Origin: Salvia splendens
Taxonomy: Eukaryota; Streptophyta; Magnoliopsida; Lamiales; Lamiaceae
Reading direction: 5' to 3'
DNA length: 64,000 nucleotides
Assembly (NCBI RefSeq): GCF_004379255.2
Contig: NC_056033.1
Location: 40,698,719-40,762,718 of the forward strand
The notes under the pieces are model-generated. The model searched no databases. It worked only from the letters and a program-made list of their open reading frames with translations, and had not been told where the DNA came from. A program made the translations under genes and the position numbers. This document shows positions 12,201 to 20,614 of the stretch, in pieces (the first letter of the stretch is position 1; each line of letters starts with the position of its first letter).

Positions 12201-15200
12201 AAATCCGAATTATAATTTCGATTTTGAGCCCAATATAGCATGTAAAAATTCTTTTCAAGCCTTAGCACTCTCGTCTACTTCCACCGAAACCCAGGACAAA
12301 GATTATCATTGGATTTTTGACTGTGGGGCGACAGACACAATGTCTTGGGATGCATCTGATTTTAAGGACATTTCGGGCACTAGGAAAAAATATATTAGAA
12401 CTGCTAGTGGGGATTTAGCACAGGTTCAAGGGGCGGGCACTATTACCATTTCACCTAAATTGAGCCTTTCAAATTGTTTATATGTCCCCTCCTTGTCTCA
12501 TAAATTGGTGTCCGTCAGTCAGGCGACAAGAGAACTTCACTGTAACTTACTAATGCAACCTGGCTGTTGCATTTTACAGGATACGAGGACGGGGGAGATA
12601 GTTGGGCGTGGCACTGAACACCGAGGACTCTACTACGTGGATGAGATGGCTCAACAGGGTACTGCGATGCTGACTCAAGGACTGACTGACAGACAGACCT
12701 GGCTTTGGCACCGCCGGTTAGGACATCCATCCATAGGATATTTACGGTTACTTTATCCAAATTTAGCCACTTCACACCCTTTGAATTGTGAGACATGTTT
12801 TTTGGCCAAAAGCCACCGACATTCATATAAACTCAATAATACTCGTGCGAAGTCTGTTTTTTCTTTAATACACTCTGATGTTTGGGGCCCTGCACCTGTT
12901 ACTAGTAATAATGGCTTTAGATATTTCTTGTTGTTTGTTGATGATTGCTCTAGAATGACGTGGGTATATTTTTTGAACTCTAAGTCTGAAGTTTTTGATA
13001 AATTTACCCAATTCTATAGTCTCATACAAACCCAACACAAACAGAATATCCAAATACTTAGGACTGATAATGGGGGGGAGTATGTAAACACCAAAATGAA
13101 ACAATTTTTCACTGAAAAAGGCCTTGTTCACCAAACCACCTGTCCATACACGCCTGAACAAAATGGGGTGGCAGAAAGGAAAAATAGGATCCTCTTAGAA
13201 ATGACCCGAGCCCTAATCATCGAATCCCGTGTCCCACACTCCTTCTGGCCTGAAGCCATAGCCACATCAGTTTACCTTCTTAACCGACTCCCTACCCATA
13301 TCCTAAATTTTAAACCTCCTTTGGATTTTCTCTCAGCCTATATAGATATTCCATCCTCTCTCACTCTCGAACCCAAAGTTTTTGGATGCACAGTATTTGT
13401 CCACATCCCAAAACAGAACCGATCTAAATTCTCACCGAATGCTGTCAAGTGTGTGTTTTTAGGATACGGAAAAAATCAGAAGGGATACCGATGCTATGAC
13501 CCCAAAACACATCATCTACACACAACCTTGAATTGTGACTTTGTCGAATCTGAGTACTTTTTCCACCAACTTAGCAGTCAGGGGGAGAATAAAACTACAG
13601 ACTCGCTAAGTTGGCTTCATACACCCTCATCCTTGCCCATCCCAACTCCTACTCCACCGCCACCCGATCCTACACCCGCCGGTCCATTGCCCATGTCTAC
13701 ACTGGATGTCGGTCCATCAGAGGAAGTTAATGTAACCGCCGAGACGTCTCTACCCACTCATATACAGTCTGAGGGGTTCGATGCTTCTACCCCACCATCA
13801 TCTCCGCCTTCGAATCCTGAGGTAAGCTCTAGTACTCATATGAGTCCTCAGGTTAGTGCTAACGATGTGAGACAGGAGGACAGTGTGGCCCAACCGGATC
13901 CAAGTACAAGTGGATATTTACCGACCAGGAGCACAAGGGGTGTGCCACCAAAACGGTACTCTCCAGACTGGCAAGGTCCAAAGTCCAGATACTCAATAGC
14001 AAACACTGTTCAGGGACAATACACGGAGATGGCCAGAGCCTTCGAAGCAGCTCTATATGAGGAAGTACACATTCCTCAGTCGTGGGAAGAAGCAATGAGG
14101 CATAAACACTGGAGGGAAGCTATGAAGAAGGAAATGGATGCCCTAATCAAGAACGGAACTTGGGAACAATGTATCTTGCCAAAGGGAAAGAAACCAGTTG
14201 GATGCAAGTGGGTGTTCACTATCAAGCGACGAGCAGATGGATCAATCGAGAGATACAAAGCGAGATTGGTAGCAAAAGGGTACACCCAGACCTATGGGAT
14301 AGACTACGATGAAACATTCTCCCCGGTGGCAAAAATGAGTACAGTACGCACCTTATTGTCTGTGGCAGCTTGCAAAGACTGGCCATTACATCAGTTCGAC
14401 GTGACTAACGCCTTTCTACATGGCGAATTGAAGAAGAATGAGGAGGTGTATATGGAGGCTCCCCCAGGATTTTCGGGAGATTTCGGGAAAGGGGAAGTAT
14501 GCAGACTAAGGAAGACACTCTACGGGCTAAAGCAATCACCTAGAGTATGGTTCGGGCGATTCTGCCAGGCCATGACAAAATATGGCTACAAACAGAGCAA
14601 TGCAGATCACACTCTGTTTCTAAAGAAAAGGGATGGGAAGATAACGTGTCTAATCATTTACGTTGACGACATGATTATCACAGGTGATGACATCGAAGAG
14701 ATCGAAGAATTGAAAAAGAACTTGTTCCAGGAATTTGAGATGAAAGACCTTGGTGCAATGAAGTATTTTCTGGGGATTGAAATCCTGAGATCAAAAAGGG
14801 GCATCTTCCTAAGACAGAAAAAGTATGTCTTAGACTTACTGGCAGAAACCGGACTACTCGAGTGTAGACCAGCTGAGACTCCGATTATGATGAATCACGG
14901 ACTGAAGATCCTTGAGGGGGCTGCAATGACAGATCGAGAAAGATATCAATGCCTTGTAGGGAAATTGATCTACCTCGCCCATACGAGGCCGGACATTGCA
15001 TATGCAGTAGGAGTTGTGAGCCAGTTCATGCACAAACCTCAGGAAGAGCACATGGAAGCGGCCCTTAGAATTGTGCGGTACCTAAAGGGGACAACAGGAT
15101 ATGGCGTACTACTCGAAAGGAAGGAGAACCTTGAAATAGAGGGGTACACTGACGCTGATTGGGCCAGCAACCCGAACGATAGAAGATCTACAGCTGGATA

Positions 15201-17935
15201 TTTCACCTTCGTTGGTGGAAACTTGGTCACTTGGAGGAGTAAGAAGCAGAAAGTGGTGGCATTATCTAGTGCAGAAGCAGAGTTCCGTGGAGTGAAGAGT
15301 GGAATCACCGAGATCTTGTGGCTGCGAAGATTACTCACGGAAATTGGTTTCCCTCCAAAAGAGAAAATTAGACTTTTCTGTGACAACAAAGCAGCTATTA
15401 GTATCTCGGAAAATCCAGTCCAGCATGATAGGACCAAGCATGTGGAAGTTGACCGTCACTTCATCAAAGAAAATATAGATAGTGGCATCATCGAACTTCC
15501 ATTCGTTCGGTCTGAAGAACAACTAGCGGATATTCTGACTAAAGCAGTGCATGCTAAGGTCTTCAAGGAAGTTCTGACCAAGTTAAGTATCGGAGATGCC
15601 GTTACTCAACTTGAGGGGGAGTGTCAAGAAAGGAAAAGGGAATATCCTACACACCAAGAAAGGAAAGAAGCATAAACCACTCTATTCTAGGAAGAAGAAT
15701 CAAATCAATAGGGAATTGATACAATTAGAATAAATTGATCTTTTCCATATTTATCTTGTATTTACAACTATAAAAGGGAGTGCATTGTACACAGTGAAAT
15801 ATAAGATATACAACAAAAATCCTACGATACTTACAATGTTTTCTACTACCAATCTCATATCTCTTGATTACCATCTTTAAGAATTACGAACAGCTTTTTT
15901 GGATTTCTATTTGTACTTTAATTAGAGCAGAACAAAATTAGCTCTGATTTAGGGCTATTATGATTTTTGAGACTAACAATTTGGAGTTTGCAAGGGTGGT
16001 GCGTGGTGTGAGAACACAACTTCTTGCCTCGATAGATCCACTAATTCTCTTGGAAGTAGTGCTGAGCTTATGTCGTTGAAGAATGGTAGTGTACCCTTCG
16101 GAGGGATGCTCGACCACAATTCTACCTTTAATCCCGGTATATATGTAGTTAAATCTAATCAAAATCATAATTTCATTTCTCTAATTTGAAATAGTCTAAC
16201 TTCATTCTTGCCTTTATGATTTCAGATTTCTACAATTGGCACGTGTTCAAAATCTTCTACTGTGACGGCTCGTCTTTCATGTCCGATGTTGAGAACGTAG
16301 ACCCGGTACGTTTTTAAATTTCTTCCGTGTCTCCAATAAGTACAATTAGTTATATTTAACCTAACATGCACTCTTTTAAAAACCGGACAGGACGGTTCAA
16401 CATGAACTAGATGGCTGATGAGTCCGGTTTTAGCCCTAATTGTATGTTTTACTCGATTCAATTATAGCTACATCGCTTCACTCAATTGTTAAATTTCTGA
16501 AACATTTACACAGAAGCACAACCTGACATATAGAGGTGCAAGAATATATGATGCAATGATGGACGAGCTGCTACGAATCGGCATGGGAAACGCTAAAAAT
16601 GTATGCATTATTAAATTATAGTACTCTTGGATTAATTAAATTCTAATTGTTACTTGATATTAATTGATATTGTTTTTATAGGCTCTATTGTCGGGCACTT
16701 CGGCAGGTGGATTAGCCACAATTTTACATTGTGACAAGTTTCAAGCACTTTTTCACAATGCTACTAGGGTGAAGTGCATATCTGATTCGGGCTTCTTTAT
16801 TCATGGGTAAGACTATATAAATTAATTTTACCTAATTATCAAAATATAAACTTTATTAAATATAGAATTGTAAACTATGTCGTTGATTACTTTTGTTGGC
16901 TCACTAGAGAGCATTTTATGGGAGCTGATTGGAGAGAAGCTTTCTTCTTTGGTGTGGTATCAACACATGTATGAATTATTTTTATTTCTATTTACTTTGT
17001 TAAATAATCAAGATATATTAAGATGTGCATTCTCACATTAATTCCTCATTTACACATATAGGGTTTGATGAATACGTTACCCACATCATGCCTATCCAAA
17101 TTTAGTCCAACTTTGGTAAGAGTATAGTACTATTCACTGGCTTATCTTCATTACCTTTCCTGATAATATAATTAAGTATTCATCATGATCATATTTGTAT
17201 TTGTAGTGTTTATTTCCTGAAAATGTGGTCCCAGATATCCAAACCCCACTATTTTTAATCGAATCAGCATTTGACTTATATCAGGTATAGTAATCTTACC
17301 TATCATTATTGTCTTTGATGTCATTAATCATATATATTTTTTATTTCTTATCTACTTGTCACAGATACAAACAAATTTGTTCTCTCCGAGTGATACTAGC
17401 CCGAGATGGTACAATTGCACCCGTAACTTGATGTTTTGCAATTGGACTGAGATAAAAATCATGAAAGGTATATACAATATTATTACTACATTTGACTTGA
17501 TTTAATACTAATCTATCTCTCGTACTATTTTTTATATTTGTGTTTAGATTTTAGGTACACATTTATAAACACGCTAAAAAGTACAATTGCGGATAGCTCC
17601 TCAAGGAGAGGCTATTTTGTACATAGTTGCTACCTACATGGCCATATGAATTACAAACGGTCCTCGACATGCTCATCGTTTGTTGGAAACGGACTTGCAA
17701 ACAAAGTAAGTGAAATTATATAAAGTATCTGCCACACAAATTGTTTGTTCACACATTACCAATTTAATATTAAGTGTATTTTTTTCAGACAATAGCACAA
17801 GCCGTGGGAGATTGGTATTTCGACCGGAGCGAGTTCCAGGAGATGGACATGCTCAATGACTTGCCACGGTACTGCACTAGCACCGACGACCAACCTACTT
17901 TGGAGAAAAAGTGTAGGGATTATATTCATCGTTAG
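286..17935 (+). CDS. PAE: pectin acetylesterase (12 exons, giant transposon-filled intron 2)
   Basis: Probably a secreted cell-wall esterase that removes acetyl groups from pectin. Exons read by eye: 286-397, 669-751, 15995-16136, 16226-16305, 16514-16600, 16682-16806, 16908-16968, 17062-17115, 17207-17284, 17365-17467, 17548-17705, 17789-17935; all introns are GT-AG and the sum is 1230 nt (409 aa), near the usual family length. Visible hallmarks are an N-terminal signal peptide, CLDGTPPAY, the split motif [20 protein letters not shown], a nucleophile motif SGTSAGGLA (the family normally has GCSAGG), ESAFDLYQ with the presumed catalytic Asp, and HSCYLHGH with the presumed catalytic His. Intron 1 holds a hairpin MITE and intron 2 a nested 14.8-kb retrotransposon pair, both without damage to the exons. 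The start is the first Met giving a signal peptide in frame with the family sequence. The reading frame is intact, but correct splicing of the 15.2-kb intron is only inferred. Confidence 0.9.
409..597. mobile_element. hairpin MITE in intron 1 of the pectin acetylesterase gene
   Basis: About 190 bp that folds almost entirely on itself. The left arm begins CACATATATGGGGATGGG and the right arm, read on the other strand, begins CACATATATGTGGGGGG. Both continue through GGGATCCCCTG and a GTGGTGGGGAGCACAGCA core, into an AT-rich loop. It starts 11 bp after the exon 1 donor. I could not define a target duplication or a superfamily. Confidence 0.7.
1100..1360 (+). repeat. copia 5' LTR
   Basis: 261 bp, matching 15622-15882 with one difference seen. 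It contains a possible TATA box in ACTATAAAAGGGAG near 1246-1259, which would drive element transcription toward gag-pol, in the same direction as the host gene. Confidence 0.9.
1478..1625 (+). pseudogene. copia gag, N-terminal piece cut off by the gypsy insertion
   Basis: A Met codon at 1478, about 105 bp after the primer-binding site, opens a frame of some 49 codons that ends at the target site CGCAG. The frame resumes right after the inserted element at 10836 and runs into the gag-pol ORF without a stop. The polyprotein was therefore uninterrupted before the gypsy insertion. Translation as it stands runs into the gypsy LTR and would terminate early. Confidence 0.8.
2900..3230. other. GC-rich block inside the gypsy LTR (second copy 8945-9275)
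   Basis: About 330 bp rich in CGGCGG, GAGAGA and CCGGA motifs, in sharp contrast to the AT-rich rest of the LTR. It resembles a plant 5' UTR or N-terminal coding segment of a nuclear gene and could be captured host DNA. No protein family is recognisable in any frame. Confidence 0.4.
4116..4239. repeat. two 62-bp tandem repeats with 18-bp perfect palindromes, 5' LTR
   Basis: Two adjacent 62-bp units starting CACAAGCT. Each holds the perfect palindrome GGAAGGTGGCCACCTTCC (4157-4174 and 4219-4236) preceded by CAGAGCAGGTGACCGA. A third degenerate unit with an imperfect CCGTGGGAGAACACCATCTCCACGG hairpin follows to about 4282. Confidence 0.85.
4791..7316 (+). other. non-coding interior of the gypsy element with diverged internal repeats
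   Basis: After the primer-binding site there is no gag or pol sequence. Around 6240-6900 the DNA consists of diverged direct repeats of about 360 bp: a segment starting near 6318 with CTTATAAACT-type and ATGTTGTTGA-type words recurs near 6678. The origin of this filler is unknown; no family could be assigned to its short ORFs. Confidence 0.5.
7317..7670 (+). pseudogene. remnant of gypsy integrase C-terminus with chromodomain
   Basis: The only pol remnant in the element. The frame shows the usual integrase tail ([25 protein letters not shown]) followed by a chromodomain ([34 protein letters not shown]). This arrangement is known from plant Tekay/Del-type chromoviruses, where the chromodomain guides integration. 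The core catalytic domain upstream is missing, and the open frame runs 51 bp into the 3' LTR. It is probably kept only because it lies next to the polypurine tract. Confidence 0.8.
7671..10835 (+). repeat. gypsy 3' LTR (3,165 bp)
   Basis: Same length as the 5' LTR with a constant offset of 6,045 bp and two substitutions seen. It ends GGTCGTGACA directly before the CGCAG target duplication. Confidence 0.92.
10161..10284. repeat. 62-bp tandem repeats with palindromes, 3' LTR copy
   Basis: Same array as at 4116-4239, with palindromes at 10202-10219 and 10264-10281. No difference between the two LTR copies was seen here. Confidence 0.85.
10936..15675 (+). CDS. copia gag-pol polyprotein (main part)
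   Basis: A 1,579-codon frame without stops. In order (numbered from the Met at 10936): gag with a zinc knuckle [14 protein letters not shown] near residue 225; aspartic protease with DCGATDTMS near 462 (Cys replaces the usual Ser/Thr after the catalytic Asp); pre-integrase and integrase with the catalytic [14 protein letters not shown] and E near 645-760; reverse transcriptase with [17 protein letters not shown] and YVDD near 1240; RNase H with ADWAS and AEAEF near 1407-1440. The true gag start is at 1478, beyond the nested gypsy element, so this ORF starts inside gag. Enzymatic domains look intact, but the element cannot make a normal Gag from this locus. Confidence 0.9.
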   Translation: MERAIGGKGLTSHISGVSKPPPTNDPGYARWQQRDHCVFNWVINNLEAELVNEVSQYATARDLWEGLAVTYGSGADPFQIYDLHRQAMTVKQGNMTLEGLWNKMQDLWISIDSRDPSPTDVENYNKREQRHRLYQFLSALDEKYASIKREIMDKDPLPTVRKAYGMVRRHSINEGVLGTTEPPNNGIGSGLAATDRTRPPPQSNSAPNRTWNSRKGDEDKSKLTCSHCGGKKHTRDGCFLRIGFPEWWDDMKKARAARNRNAGGRAAVAVSDQPWNHGVQTATQGGAPIAAGAWADGGGSQPWFQGGQMAAPGVWAGGENRASNAGGAPAGSIGPPPAGNRSAEEERGSAMAARVTNGGNEGLNSFNPSVSKLYHFPPQNLSLSLFSPPTAQVSQKQPHPSYLSHCSPYKVKTVHNKSLKSQNPNYNFDFEPNIACKNSFQALALSSTSTETQDKDYHWIFDCGATDTMSWDASDFKDISGTRKKYIRTASGDLAQVQGAGTITISPKLSLSNCLYVPSLSHKLVSVSQATRELHCNLLMQPGCCILQDTRTGEIVGRGTEHRGLYYVDEMAQQGTAMLTQGLTDRQTWLWHRRLGHPSIGYLRLLYPNLATSHPLNCETCFLAKSHRHSYKLNNTRAKSVFSLIHSDVWGPAPVTSNNGFRYFLLFVDDCSRMTWVYFLNSKSEVFDKFTQFYSLIQTQHKQNIQILRTDNGGEYVNTKMKQFFTEKGLVHQTTCPYTPEQNGVAERKNRILLEMTRALIIESRVPHSFWPEAIATSVYLLNRLPTHILNFKPPLDFLSAYIDIPSSLTLEPKVFGCTVFVHIPKQNRSKFSPNAVKCVFLGYGKNQKGYRCYDPKTHHLHTTLNCDFVESEYFFHQLSSQGENKTTDSLSWLHTPSSLPIPTPTPPPPDPTPAGPLPMSTLDVGPSEEVNVTAETSLPTHIQSEGFDASTPPSSPPSNPEVSSSTHMSPQVSANDVRQEDSVAQPDPSTSGYLPTRSTRGVPPKRYSPDWQGPKSRYSIANTVQGQYTEMARAFEAALYEEVHIPQSWEEAMRHKHWREAMKKEMDALIKNGTWEQCILPKGKKPVGCKWVFTIKRRADGSIERYKARLVAKGYTQTYGIDYDETFSPVAKMSTVRTLLSVAACKDWPLHQFDVTNAFLHGELKKNEEVYMEAPPGFSGDFGKGEVCRLRKTLYGLKQSPRVWFGRFCQAMTKYGYKQSNADHTLFLKKRDGKITCLIIYVDDMIITGDDIEEIEELKKNLFQEFEMKDLGAMKYFLGIEILRSKRGIFLRQKKYVLDLLAETGLLECRPAETPIMMNHGLKILEGAAMTDRERYQCLVGKLIYLAHTRPDIAYAVGVVSQFMHKPQEEHMEAALRIVRYLKGTTGYGVLLERKENLEIEGYTDADWASNPNDRRSTAGYFTFVGGNLVTWRSKKQKVVALSSAEAEFRGVKSGITEILWLRRLLTEIGFPPKEKIRLFCDNKAAISISENPVQHDRTKHVEVDRHFIKENIDSGIIELPFVRSEEQLADILTKAVHAKVFKEVLTKLSIGDAVTQLEGECQERKREYPTHQERKEA
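15622..15882 (+). repeat. copia 3' LTR
   Basis: Matches the 5' LTR. The gag-pol frame reads about 50 bp into it and stops at 15673-15675. The same TATAAAAGGG motif here could initiate transcription into exon 3 of the host gene. Confidence 0.9.
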
Positions 17936-18119
17936 ATGCCATGAATTGATAGCATGTAAATTTGAATTTCTATTTTCAGTTATGAATGAAAGGTTAAAAG
18001 TTTTCGGTTAAATTTAGCTTCTTAATTACTCCACAATTTAATTGCTGGTAACAATAAATACTACTATTACATAGGTAGGTTACGAGTAATGAAATGAATT
18101 AAGTAAGAGATATGACATC

Positions 18120-18127
18120 TATAAAAG
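18120..18127 (+). promoter_or_regulatory. TATA box of 8-cysteine gene A
   Basis: TATAAAAG, 45 bp before the start codon; the same box stands at 25104-25111 in front of gene B. Confidence 0.6.
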
Positions 18128-18171
18128 CAAGATGTTGTAACTAGGGTTATTATACATATTATCTTAGAAGC

Positions 18172-18489
18172 ATGAGTCCTCAAAACTCAATCATGGTGAT
18201 GGTGATTATGATAAGTAGTTTGGTGGTAATGAGTGATTGGAGAACAGTGGATGTGAAAGAGTGCTACAAGAATTGGCCTGATGATTGTAAATTTGGGCTG
18301 TTGAAAGCAATATGTGGCGATAATACTGATCTCCCTGAGAGTGTTTGTTGTTATTTAATTGATAATTTCACGATTAGTTATGATTGCTACTTTGGAATTG
18401 CTAATGACTTAAAAAGCAATTACCCTTGCCCACACCCAGGTATGGCTATGAGTTACGCTGTAAATATGTATACAGCTTGTATAGGCTAA
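18172..18489 (+). CDS. small secreted 8-cysteine protein, copy A (prolamin-like/ECA1-type fold suggested)
   Basis: A single-exon 105-aa protein with a hydrophobic signal peptide (about residues 1-21) and eight cysteines at 31, 39, 48, 59, 60, 72, 86 and 103, including a CC pair. The C..C..C..CC..C..C..C order is the 8-cysteine pattern known from prolamin-like (ECA1 gametogenesis-related) and related small secreted proteins. Assignment to that family is an inference from the pattern; I recognise no close relative. It has its own TATA box and lies 237 bp downstream of the pectin acetylesterase stop on the same strand. An old LTR element begins 170 bp after its stop. A second copy at 25156 differs at six residues, all in the last 24. 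Confidence 0.72.
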   Translation: MSPQNSIMVMVIMISSLVVMSDWRTVDVKECYKNWPDDCKFGLLKAICGDNTDLPESVCCYLIDNFTISYDCYFGIANDLKSNYPCPHPGMAMSYAVNMYTACIG

Positions 18490-19146
18490 TATTCCTATAA
18501 TTTATTTCAAATGTCATTTAATAATTGTATGTCATGGATACAAATTGATGATCAAATTATATATTAATTACCCAAAACCTTATGATCTAGTACTATTTTT
18601 ATTTGTTGGAAAAAAGTGTAATACATAACAAAAGATTATCATACATTAACCTACCATACATGTGTTAAGGACCTAAATCCCTAACGTTCGGTAGAACAGA
18701 GAACAACTATGAAGAGATAAATCCGGTGCTCGTGAGGGTCAGCGGAGGATGAATCTGGGTGGCTGTGCGCGGGTTCCAACCCGTCGGGCAGCGACTACAG
18801 ATCAGATATACGTTCCGGCTGTGCGCGGTGAGATTCCGCCGGGCAGCAGGTGGCGTAGGGGTTAAGGATTCAACGTATTTTGCAAAGGACTTGGCCAAAA
18901 TAATATATTCATTCCATGATTAAAAAGATAACATTCTCTCCTATTTATAATACTAGAATACTACTACCTTAACTTATTGAATAAGAAAACAAAGATATGA
19001 AAAAGATATGGTGAATCAAAAGATACTAAATAATTGAGATTTCCTAGGGTTTGGGGATCGTATCAAATCCCCCACGGTTGAAATCTACCTTATCCTCAAG
19101 GTGGAAACCACAAACCAACGACGAGAGTTGAAAGCATAAGTTTTAG

Positions 19147-19926
19147 CTAGGCGTCTCCTCCTGGATCAAACACATATCGAACAGCTGAATGTCTCCCTTT
19201 ATCACCTCCAAGAATGGTCAAATATGGCATGTCATTGCACGGAGGGATGAATCGTGTATCGACGCCGAGTGATGTCGAACGATGAACAATACTTGGAACA
19301 TTGCCATCAAAGAAATCCACAAAGAAATAGGCAGTTATCCTTACACCAATGCAAGCACTTCCTCTCTTAAACCAACAAATCGTAACATCCTTCGATGAAA
19401 TTTGAGCAACATTAAACGATGCGATTATCTTCTCCACTTCACCAATAGAACCATCCTCCTCTTTATCATCTAGCAATGCCTCCTCCTCTTCACCAATCTT
19501 CTCATCATATACCCCAACGAGCCCTTGCAGCGTCATATTGTCAGTCTTGACGATCTCTTCCATGGCCTCGTCGTTTGGAACATCAAGATTAGCGCCCCCA
19601 TTGTTAGCGGCATTGATGGGAACATCCTCAACTAGATTTTTGTCATCAATATTCTCATCAAATACGCAATTCAACTGGGCGAGGAGGGCAGCTTGCTCCA
19701 ATCTATAAATACGCAATTTATCGTTGTAATCACTTACGGCAGCTAGTTGGGCCGGGCAAGGCGAACGAACCTTGAGACTGGGAGCAACAACAGGCAACGT
19801 CGTTGTGCGGTGACCCAACGATCGGTCGCACTGCGGTGGCTGGTACATAGGCTGCGCGTGCAGCATTTCCGGTGAATCCCAACATGTAGGCGAGCGCGGA
19901 GGCTGGTCCGGAGTTTGACTGGTCAC
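19147..19926 (-). CDS. ORF of the old LTR element, unknown acidic protein
   Basis: A 259-codon frame inside the element. It has a Pro-rich N-terminus (with PTCWDSP), then a Gln/Leu-rich helical part (YRLEQAALLAQLN) and a very acidic middle (EEEEALLDDKEED). There is no zinc knuckle, protease or RT. The position next to the candidate 5' region and the length would suit a degenerate gag-like product, but this is a guess. The CWDPP-type word recurs upstream in other frames (about 20060-20110 and 20400), which suggests that the original protein had Pro/Trp repeats and was broken by frameshifts. Confidence 0.4.
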   Translation of the reverse strand: MTSQTPDQPPRSPTCWDSPEMLHAQPMYQPPQCDRSLGHRTTTLPVVAPSLKVRSPCPAQLAAVSDYNDKLRIYRLEQAALLAQLNCVFDENIDDKNLVEDVPINAANNGGANLDVPNDEAMEEIVKTDNMTLQGLVGVYDEKIGEEEEALLDDKEEDGSIGEVEKIIASFNVAQISSKDVTICWFKRGSACIGVRITAYFFVDFFDGNVPSIVHRSTSLGVDTRFIPPCNDMPYLTILGGDKGRHSAVRYVFDPGGDA

Positions 19927-20188
19927 ACGTGCGGGCTAACTGTACAGGTCCCGCGTTGGCTGTTCGGTGGAGTAGCGGGGCTGGCGGGAGGCGGGCTGGA
20001 CTCGCGCTCTCACCTCCTCCTGAGGGCAAGGTCGGTCCTAGTACGTCTCCGAGCGTCGGGGTCGGTCAAAGGTCAGGTAGCCACGGTCCTGTTGTTGCGT
20101 CGGTGGGTCCCAGCACGTTGGGCAGTGCCGCTGCGTTGTGGGTGTCGGGTGGCGATCAAACCCTAATTGGGTCTGATGATCTCCGCGA

Positions 20189-20614
20189 TCAGATAGGTGA
20201 CCACCCCTCTCGACGTAGCCGCCACGATGTCGGGGGCCAAGCGTCTTGCGCGCGATCACGGTACCCGATGGGCTTGTATCTCGGCCGTGGGCGACGATCA
20301 GATGGATCCAAGTGGTGTGAGACATAGGGTGATTCTGTATCAGGCCATGACGGCAGACGGAGTACTTCCACCCGGCTGCTCGGAGGGTCCCAACAGGTTA
20401 CATGGCGAGGTTGGACCGGCTGGTAGGGACGGAATGGTTGTGTGGTCTGAGGGAAGTCATATTGACGACGGTGATAACCGGCGTAGTCGTATGACATGTC
20501 GACGGGCTGAAGCGTGGTTGTGGTAGAAATGGTGGTGATGCCGCTGAATTTTATTTTATTGATATTGGTGATTTGTTTGGGGGATATGGATGAACGCAGA
20601 TGGAGGGTGAGCAC
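20189..20614 (-). pseudogene. upstream fragment of the LTR-element ORF
   Basis: An open - strand frame starting 19 bp inside the 5' LTR boundary, rich in Pro, Tyr and Arg and containing HVTCWDPP. It shares the CWDPP word with the frames at 20038-20325 and 19147-19926. These look like pieces of a single earlier reading frame now separated by frameshifts. Confidence 0.35.

Larger units (their letters stand above)
1100..15882 (+). mobile_element. Ty1/copia LTR retrotransposon, itself interrupted
   Basis: Two nearly identical 261-bp LTRs (1100-1360 and 15622-15882; I saw one mismatch) flank a primer-binding site TGGTATCAGAGC at 1361-1372 (initiator tRNA-Met type) and a polypurine tract TTGAGGGGGAG at 15611-15621. 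Between them lies a gag-pol frame in copia order (protease, integrase, RT, RNase H). The element sits in the sense direction in intron 2 of the pectin acetylesterase gene. The LTR starts with TG but the inner end is AAGA rather than CA, and the flanking 5-mers (GGTAC and ATTAC) do not match, so there is no clean target duplication. Confidence 0.93.
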
